Of a DNA stretch of 56,536 nucleotides, positions 50,220 to 56,536 are shown one piece after another (position 1 is the stretch's first letter; every line of letters begins with the position of its first letter). The stretch spans positions 1-56,536 of the forward strand of contig CACKMG010000003.1 of NCBI GenBank assembly GCA_902601235.1. The letters run 5' to 3'. Both the position numbers and the translations under genes were made by a program. Origin of the DNA: an uncultured Pelagibacteraceae bacterium. GTDB taxonomy: Bacteria; Pseudomonadota; Alphaproteobacteria; Pelagibacterales; Pelagibacteraceae. A model generated the notes under the pieces. It was not told the origin of the DNA. It made no database searches and saw nothing but the letters and a program-made list of their open reading frames with translations.

Positions 50220-51374
50220 TTATAACTTAACTTTTGCAATTGGACCAAACTCATTTTCATATGCAAGTTTGTAATTTGGCTGATTCATCAGCAAGTATTT
50301 CATTACTCTCTTCGCATATGATTTCTGAGAATCAACGATTTTCTTAAAGAAAGGATCTTTCTTATTGAAATCACCAATTACTTTATCCCAACCTTTTAAT
50401 TGTTGAGCTAAAATTTCATCAGAAGTTTGATACACATTTACTTTATGCTCATTCATCAACTTAGCTAAGTCAGCTGAGTATCTTACTAAAGCTTTAAAGT
50501 AGTTATCACTGTTAGCAGCATAAGCAGCATTTTTAAGTATTGCTTGATGTGCTGGTGATAAGCTATTAAATGTTTTTTTGTTAACTGGTATTTCAAACAT
50601 CTCTTGAGATTGGTGGAAACTTCCTAAGTGATAATGCTTAGAAACGTCTTGCATACCAAATTGAGAGTCTGAAGTTGGGTTGTTAAACTCAGCAGCTTCA
50701 ATCAAACCAGTTTTCATAGCTGGTTGAATTTCACCACCTGGTAATTGTCTAACTACCATTCCCATTGCAGTTAAAACGTTAGTCGCTAGACCAACTGTTC
50801 TATACTTCATACCTTTAACATCAGATACTTTAGTTACGTTCTTTTTGAACCAACCAAAAGGCTGAGCCGGCATAGGCATATGGAAAAAACCAACATAATC
50901 AAAACCTACTTTTGCAAGAGTTTCGTCATATAATTTTCTTCCTCCGCCATACTCCATCCATCCCATAACTTCTTGAGATGACATACCGTATGAAGGACCA
51001 GTTCCAAATAATGATGCAGCAGGATTTTTACCATACCAATATGCCGTCACCCAGTGACCCATATCAACTACACCAGAACTTACTGCTTGTCCGATTTCTG
51101 AGGTCTTTACAACTGCTCCAACCGGTTGAAGATCAATCTGAAGAGAACCTCCAGACATTTCTTTAACCATGTTGCAATAATCTCCAGCCATTTCAAAAAA
51201 GATGTTTGCTCCACTTGGCCATGCAGCTTGCATCTTTAATGTTGTTGCAGCATTTGCCTTAACATATGGCATTGCAACAGCGGCTGCAGCTAAAGCACCA
51301 GTCTTTGCAGCAGTCTTAAAGAACTTACGTCTTGAAGATGTTTTCACCTTCAATGATTTATTTTCTTTAGTCAT
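50220..51374 (-). CDS. dctP: TRAP transporter solute-binding protein (DctP/TakP-like) with Tat-type signal
   Basis: SRRKFFKTAAKTGALAAAAVAMPYVKANA signal; LKMQAAWPSGANIFFEMAGDYCNMVKEMSGG and YWYGKNPAASLFGTGPSYGM resemble alpha-keto-acid/lactate TRAP SBPs. Confidence 0.92.
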   Translation of the reverse strand: MTKENKSLKVKTSSRRKFFKTAAKTGALAAAAVAMPYVKANAATTLKMQAAWPSGANIFFEMAGDYCNMVKEMSGGSLQIDLQPVGAVVKTSEIGQAVSSGVVDMGHWVTAYWYGKNPAASLFGTGPSYGMSSQEVMGWMEYGGGRKLYDETLAKVGFDYVGFFHMPMPAQPFGWFKKNVTKVSDVKGMKYRTVGLATNVLTAMGMVVRQLPGGEIQPAMKTGLIEAAEFNNPTSDSQFGMQDVSKHYHLGSFHQSQEMFEIPVNKKTFNSLSPAHQAILKNAAYAANSDNYFKALVRYSADLAKLMNEHKVNVYQTSDEILAQQLKGWDKVIGDFNKKDPFFKKIVDSQKSYAKRVMKYLLMNQPNYKLAYENEFGPIAKVKL

Positions 51375-51492
51375 TATTACTCCTATTAAAGTTAATTAAC
51401 TTGAATAATTAAAGCATAGATTCAAATTAGAGTCTTTCTAAAAAAAAACTCATATGTCGCAGAAATATAAATTTTTACAATCTGAAGTAGAA

Positions 51493-52446
51493 TTAATTTA
51501 CTTTATTTTTACAATTTCCAGTTTTAAAAAACTCATCAATATTATCTATCGCTAAATTTGCCATCGCAATTCTGGTGTCTTTAGTAGCACTTCCTAAGTG
51601 AGGTAAAATAAAAGCAGATTTTATTTTTAAATAGCCAGGATTCAAATTCGGCTCATTTTTATAAACATCTAAGCCAACTGCATAAATCTTTCTCCTATTT
51701 AAAGCGTCTATCAGAGCTTCATCATCAACAATATCACCCCTGGCAACATTAGTGATTACTGCTCCCTTAGGAAAAAATTCAACTGTTTCTTTGTTAATCA
51801 TGTTTTCTGTTTCTTTTGTTGCCGGACAACAAATAGATAAAACATCAGAAACTGAAAAAAGACTTTTTATATTATCGTGATAAACAGCCCCAAGTTCTTT
51901 ATCATCACTTAATTTTGACCGATTATGATAATGAATTATCATTCCAAGTGACCTTGCTATTTTTGCAATTTTTTGACCAATTCTTCCCATTCCTAGAATT
52001 CCAAGTCTTGTTCCAGTTAATTGTTTTCCAATTAAATAATCTGCTGACCATTTCCAACCACCTTCTCTAGCTGCCTCGACTCCCTCGGCTACTCTTCTAC
52101 AAGCACCTAAAATTAATAAAATTCCAATTTCTGCTGTAGCATCAGATAAAACTTCTGGGGTATTTGTAACTGTGATACCTCTTTTTTTTGCAGCTTCTAA
52201 ATCAATGTTTCCAAAACCCACTGCAAAGTTAGATATTATTTTTACTGTATCTGGAAGTTTATTGATAGTTTCTTGATCTAATTTATCCGTAAGTGAGGAC
52301 AAAATTCCATCACAACCTTTAGACATTTCAATTACTTTTGATTGAGAATATAATTCATCATTTAAATTAAAAATGGGATCAAAAGTTTTTGAAGCTTTAT
52401 CTTCACTGTCTTTAATCAGTTTCCTTGTAATCAAGATTTTTTTCAT
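51493..52446 (-). CDS. D-isomer-specific 2-hydroxyacid dehydrogenase (glyoxylate/hydroxypyruvate reductase-like)
   Basis: LGILGMGRIGQKIAKIARSLG, NVARGDIVDDEALIDAL and LDVYKNEPNLNPG. Confidence 0.9.
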   Translation of the reverse strand: MKKILITRKLIKDSEDKASKTFDPIFNLNDELYSQSKVIEMSKGCDGILSSLTDKLDQETINKLPDTVKIISNFAVGFGNIDLEAAKKRGITVTNTPEVLSDATAEIGILLILGACRRVAEGVEAAREGGWKWSADYLIGKQLTGTRLGILGMGRIGQKIAKIARSLGMIIHYHNRSKLSDDKELGAVYHDNIKSLFSVSDVLSICCPATKETENMINKETVEFFPKGAVITNVARGDIVDDEALIDALNRRKIYAVGLDVYKNEPNLNPGYLKIKSAFILPHLGSATKDTRIAMANLAIDNIDEFFKTGNCKNKVN

Positions 52447-52463
52447 AAAATATTTTTAGATTA

Positions 52464-53837
52464 TTAGTTAAGATCGAATATCTTGCCTGGATTCATTATA
52501 TTGTTTGGATCCAATGTTCTTTTAATTGATTTCATTACTGGAATATTATCAGGATGTTGCTCTAGTAAATACTCTTTTTTATGAAGCCCCACCCCATGCT
52601 CGCCAGTAATTGTACCATTTAACTCAAGTGATTTTTTTATTAGTGTATCGTTAAAAGCTCTAATTTTTTTATAACTTTCTTTGTTATTTGGATCAAAAGG
52701 TAAAATCACATGAAAATTCCCATCGCCCATATGACCTACCATTGGAGCTCTAACTTCAAATTTTTTTGCTTGTTCTTCTGCAAATTTTACACACTCTGTG
52801 ATCTTTGAGATAGGAACGCATACGTCGGTTGAATATACTCTGCCATTGTTAATTAGAGCTTTAACTGAATAATATACATCCCACCTTGCCTTCCAAATTT
52901 TATTTCTCTCCTCCAAATCTTTGGCCCACTTAAATGAGCTACCCTTATTGTCTTTTGATATTTCCTCTACAATTTTAATATTTTCATTATTAGAAGTTTC
53001 AGATCCATGAAATTCAAAAAATAAGGTTGGTACCGCCTGAATGTCTTTTAGATTAGAGTAATTTATACTAATCCCCATTTGTTCTTTATTGAGCATCTCA
53101 ATCCTTGCAATTGGAACACCATATTGAATAACTTGTTGAGCCGTCATGACAGCGTCCTCTAATGAAGGAAAATGACAAATAGCGCTCATTATGCTTTCTG
53201 GTATCGGGGATAACCTTAAGTGAACTTCAGTAATAATGCCCAAAGTTCCCTCTGATCCAATAAAAAGATTTGTTAAATTATAACCTGCAGATGTTTTTTT
53301 AGTTCTACCACCAGTTTTTATAATATCACCGTTAGGCAAAACTACCGTAAGACCTGAAATAACCGTTTTCATAGTCCCATATTTTACAGCCATTGTACCT
53401 GACGCTGAGGTCGAGGCCATTCCACCTAGAGCAGCATTAGCTCCCGGGTCAATTGGAAAAAAAACTCCATCCTCTCTTAAAAACTCATTCAATTGTTCTC
53501 TTGTGACACAAGCTTGAACTCTGCAATCAAAATCCTCAACATTTACACTTAAAATTTTATTCATCTTCTCTAAACAAATAGTTATACCATTCTCATTACC
53601 AACAACATTTCCCTCCAAAGAAGTTCCTGTTCCAAATGGGACAACAGGTATTTTATGGTCATTACATAATTTAAGTATTTTTGAAACTTCTTCATTAGTC
53701 TCTGGAAAAACTACTGCCTGAGATAAAATTGGATCATAAGTATCTTCTCCTCTAGCATAATTAGCTCTGGCAGACTCAGAGGTAGAAAATCTACCATTAA
53801 GTAATTTTTTTAATTCTACTTGGACTTGTTCATTCAT
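52464..53837 (-). CDS. FAD-linked oxidase, D-2-hydroxyacid (D-lactate/glycolate) dehydrogenase family
   Basis: VVPFGTGTSLEGNVVG, PGANAALGGMASTSASGTMAVKYG, FIGSEGTLGIITEVHLRL and GEHGVGLHKKEYL. Confidence 0.9.
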   Translation of the reverse strand: MNEQVQVELKKLLNGRFSTSESARANYARGEDTYDPILSQAVVFPETNEEVSKILKLCNDHKIPVVPFGTGTSLEGNVVGNENGITICLEKMNKILSVNVEDFDCRVQACVTREQLNEFLREDGVFFPIDPGANAALGGMASTSASGTMAVKYGTMKTVISGLTVVLPNGDIIKTGGRTKKTSAGYNLTNLFIGSEGTLGIITEVHLRLSPIPESIMSAICHFPSLEDAVMTAQQVIQYGVPIARIEMLNKEQMGISINYSNLKDIQAVPTLFFEFHGSETSNNENIKIVEEISKDNKGSSFKWAKDLEERNKIWKARWDVYYSVKALINNGRVYSTDVCVPISKITECVKFAEEQAKKFEVRAPMVGHMGDGNFHVILPFDPNNKESYKKIRAFNDTLIKKSLELNGTITGEHGVGLHKKEYLLEQHPDNIPVMKSIKRTLDPNNIMNPGKIFDLN

Positions 53838-53874
53838 ATTTAAATATTATAAAAGAATTAGAAAAAAATAAATC

Positions 53875-55041
53875 TTATTTACTCAGCATTTTCTTTATAT
53901 TTTCTAATGCTTGAGAAATATTATCTCTGGAAGCAGCAAAACTAAATCTAACATAATTTTGGCAAGTTTCACCAAAAGCTGAGCCTGGCACAATTGCTAC
54001 CCCAGCCTCATGCATCGCCTTTCTTGCAAATTCTGCACCATTCATTCCAGTACCTATAACTTTTGGAAAAGCGTAAAAAGCTCCTCCAGGTAAACTACAT
54101 TCTACACCTGGTAAATCATTTAACCCTTTATGAATTAATTCTCTTCTTTGAGTAAATTTTTCCATCATTTGATCAATTGAGTCATCTGGTCCATCTAGTG
54201 CTGCTATACCAGCAAATTGAGCTGCAGCATTTACACAAGATACACTGTTAATTAATAATTTATTCACATGTTCAATTAAATGTTGTGGCCAAAAACTCCA
54301 ACCAAGTCTCCATCCTGTCATTGAATAAGCTTTACTCCATCCTTCTAATACAATTAGTCTTTCTCTCAATTCTGGATAATAAAAAAAAGAAGGCATTTCT
54401 TTACCATCAAAAATTTGTCTACTATAAATTTCGTCACTTAATATTGTCACATGTGGATGTTTTTTTAAACCATCAGCTAAAAAATCTATATCTCTTTTCT
54501 CAACAAAGCTTCCTGTTGGATTATTCGGATTAATTAAAATTAGTAATCGGGTCTTATCTGTAATTAAAGATAAAATTTTATCAGGATTAAATTTTAGATC
54601 TTTATCTTCTGTTAAATCATATGGAACAGATTTTGAACCTGTATAATTAATCATCGATTCATAAATTGGAAAAGCTGGTGTAGGATGTATAATTTCTGCA
54701 CCTGGCTCACCAAAACATTGTATGGCATAATGCATTGTTGGCTTTCCACCTGGCATAATAAGAATTCTTTCAGCATCAACATCAACACTGTAACGTTTTT
54801 TTATCCACCTAGTAACTGCTTGACGGCATTCGGGAATTCCATTTGACATAACATATCCGTGATGTCCGTCGTCTAGTGCTTTTTTAGCTGCTTCAACGAC
54901 ATGTTTTGGGGTTTTGAAATCTGGCTGTCCCAATCCCAAGTGTATCATGGGTTTTCCTTGGGCTTCTAATTTTTTTGCTTCAGCAAGAACCGTAAATGCA
55001 GACTCAGTTCCCAATCTTTCTAGACTTTTTGCCAATTTCAT
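53875..55041 (-). CDS. PLP-dependent class I/II aminotransferase (aspartate aminotransferase-like)
   Basis: GLGQPDFKTPKHVVEAAKKAL, NPNNPTGSFVEK, SDEIYSRQIF and GWSKAYSMTGWRLGW. Confidence 0.92.
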   Translation of the reverse strand: MKLAKSLERLGTESAFTVLAEAKKLEAQGKPMIHLGLGQPDFKTPKHVVEAAKKALDDGHHGYVMSNGIPECRQAVTRWIKKRYSVDVDAERILIMPGGKPTMHYAIQCFGEPGAEIIHPTPAFPIYESMINYTGSKSVPYDLTEDKDLKFNPDKILSLITDKTRLLILINPNNPTGSFVEKRDIDFLADGLKKHPHVTILSDEIYSRQIFDGKEMPSFFYYPELRERLIVLEGWSKAYSMTGWRLGWSFWPQHLIEHVNKLLINSVSCVNAAAQFAGIAALDGPDDSIDQMMEKFTQRRELIHKGLNDLPGVECSLPGGAFYAFPKVIGTGMNGAEFARKAMHEAGVAIVPGSAFGETCQNYVRFSFAASRDNISQALENIKKMLSK

Positions 55042-55052
55042 ATTTTTTCCCT

Positions 55053-56205
55053 CTATTTTCTATAGATTAATTTTGAACTATTCAACTCTTTTAAATTCTT
55101 ACATCCCATTAAAACCATATTTCTATTAATTTCATCGTGCATGGTTTTAAGCAAATGTTCAACTCCTTGTTGACCTCCTGCGGCCAAAGAGAACAAAAAC
55201 ATTTTCCCAAAACTGCAAGCTTTTGCACCTGCAGCTATAGCTTTTAATACATGTGTTCCTCTTCTTACGCCTCCATCAAGAATAATTTCAAGCTTATCTC
55301 CCACTGCATCTGAAATTGCTTTTACTTGATCAAAGGGAGACCTAGATCCATCAAGTTGTCTTCCTCCATGATTTGAGATCATTATAGCTGTGCACCCTAT
55401 ATCGATTGCTCTTCTTGCATCTTCAACCGACATAACTCCTTTTAATGCAAAAGGTCCGTTCCATTTTTTTACACAATATTCAGCATCCTTCCAATTCATT
55501 GATGGATCATATTGTTCATTAATATATTCAATAACTGATTTTGCGATATTGGTACCCTTATCTGTTTTTGTTGCTACATTTGCTAATTTAAATTTACCAT
55601 GCGTAAGATAATTGAATACCCAATTAGGATGAAGAGCAAAACTCATTAAACTTTGCAAAGTTAATTTTGGGGGGGGTTGTAAAACCTGTTCTATGATCCC
55701 TTTCTCTGTTGCCTGCTACTAAAGTATCTACTGTTAAACACATTCCATCAAAACCTGATCTTCTACAACGATCAATTAAATCATCAGTAATTGATTGATC
55801 TTTATGAACATAAAGTTGAAATAATTTTGGTCCACCCGAAATATTTGAAATTTCTTCAATAGTATTATTTGCCATCGTAGACATACTATAAAATGTTCCA
55901 AACTTATCAGCTGCTTTAGCAGATGCTTTATCACCATCATGGTGGTAAAGTCTTTGCATAGCACATGGTGATAAAAATAGTGGTATATCAATTTTTTTTC
56001 CAAAAATAGTCGTTGATAGATCTGGTTTTCCAACACTTGCTAAAATATTTGGTACTAAATCACAATCATCAAAAGATTTTGTATTTCTTTTAAGAGTTAT
56101 TTCATCATCTGCACCACCATCAATATAATGAAATATTGGTGAAGGTAATTTTTTCTTTGCAATTTTTCTAAAGTCATCAAAATTATAACAATTTTGTAAG
56201 CTCAC
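55053..56205 (-). pseudogene. FMN-dependent alpha-hydroxyacid dehydrogenase (LldD-like), split by a frameshift at a C8 run
   Basis: ORF 56205-55624 (GTG start; ..NRERDHRTGFTTPPK) and ORF 55658-55053 (..QSLMSFALHPNWVFNYL..ISNHGGRQLDGSRSP) are the N- and C-terminal halves of one protein. Removing one C gives ..TTPPKLTLQSLMSFALHPNW.. in a single frame. Confidence 0.88.
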
Positions 56206-56534
56206 TATTTTCTAAATCTTAAATTATTTCTATTAAGATCTGATATTTTTGTACATCCCATCAGTTTCATATCTCTAACTAATTCAGATTTATATAATTC
56301 AAGGGCCCTTTCAACACCTGGTTGACCTGCTGCTGCAAGTGCATAAAGATAAAGTCTTCCGCCAGAACATGCTTTTGCTCCTAGTGATAATGCTTTGAGC
56401 ATGTGAGTTCCTCTATGAATTCCTCCTTCACATATAACATCAAGTTTATCTCCGACCGCATCTACAATTTCTGCGAGTTGATCGAATGGAGATCTCGATC
56501 CATCAAGTTGTCTGCCACCATGATTTGAAACCAT
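56205..56534 (-). CDS. C-terminal part of a second FMN-dependent alpha-hydroxyacid dehydrogenase (LldD-like), cut by the window edge
   Basis: MVSNHGGRQLDGSRSPFDQLAEIVDAVGDKLDVICEGGIHRGTHMLKALSLGAKACSGGR; paralogous to the adjacent gene. Its stop overlaps the next GTG start (TAGTG). Confidence 0.9.
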   Translation of the reverse strand: MVSNHGGRQLDGSRSPFDQLAEIVDAVGDKLDVICEGGIHRGTHMLKALSLGAKACSGGRLYLYALAAAGQPGVERALELYKSELVRDMKLMGCTKISDLNRNNLRFRK

Positions 56535-56536
56535 TA

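Noticed and set aside
55776-56036. 86-aa minus-strand ORF in an alternative frame of the lldD-like gene
   Set aside because: Overlaps the conserved FMN-dehydrogenase frame on the same strand; spurious.

Overview
The window is AT-rich, gene-dense alphaproteobacterial DNA that closely resembles SAR11 (Candidatus Pelagibacter). This rests on gene content, gene order and very short intergenic gaps. From left to right it contains: (1) a truncated AmpG-like MFS gene that abuts a truncated hisC in convergent orientation; (2) a SAM-II riboswitch in front of metX-metW-gloB, then rplU-rpmA-obgE-proB-proA-nadD-rsfS-ctpA-rppH on the + strand; (3) an almost unbroken ~33 kb minus-strand run: ffh-rpsP-trmD-rplS-leuC-leuD-leuB, a DMSP-demethylation cluster (dmdC-dmdB-alpha/beta hydrolase-dmdA), asd, sdhCDAB, mmsA, mdh, sucCDAB-lpd, priA and atpHAGDC; (4) dapF-ftsY on the + strand; (5) a minus-strand catabolic block with lldD-like FMN dehydrogenases, an aminotransferase, an FAD-linked 2-hydroxyacid dehydrogenase, an NAD 2-hydroxyacid dehydrogenase, a TRAP transporter (dctP/Q/M), an amidase, a small unlisted membrane ORF, an EamA transporter and an alpha/beta hydrolase. 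The best non-coding signals are the SAM-II riboswitch with its own promoter, a three-hairpin structured leader upstream of ffh, and a GC-rich intrinsic terminator between dctP and dctQ. The most anomalous points are the double-truncation junction near position 380 and a C8 homopolymer frameshift in an lldD-like gene near 55670. I saw no CRISPR array, rRNA, convincing tRNA or transposase. I found no clearly undescribed multi-gene system. The closest candidates are the uncharacterised hydrolase inside the dmd cluster and the 2-hydroxyacid/TRAP catabolic island.
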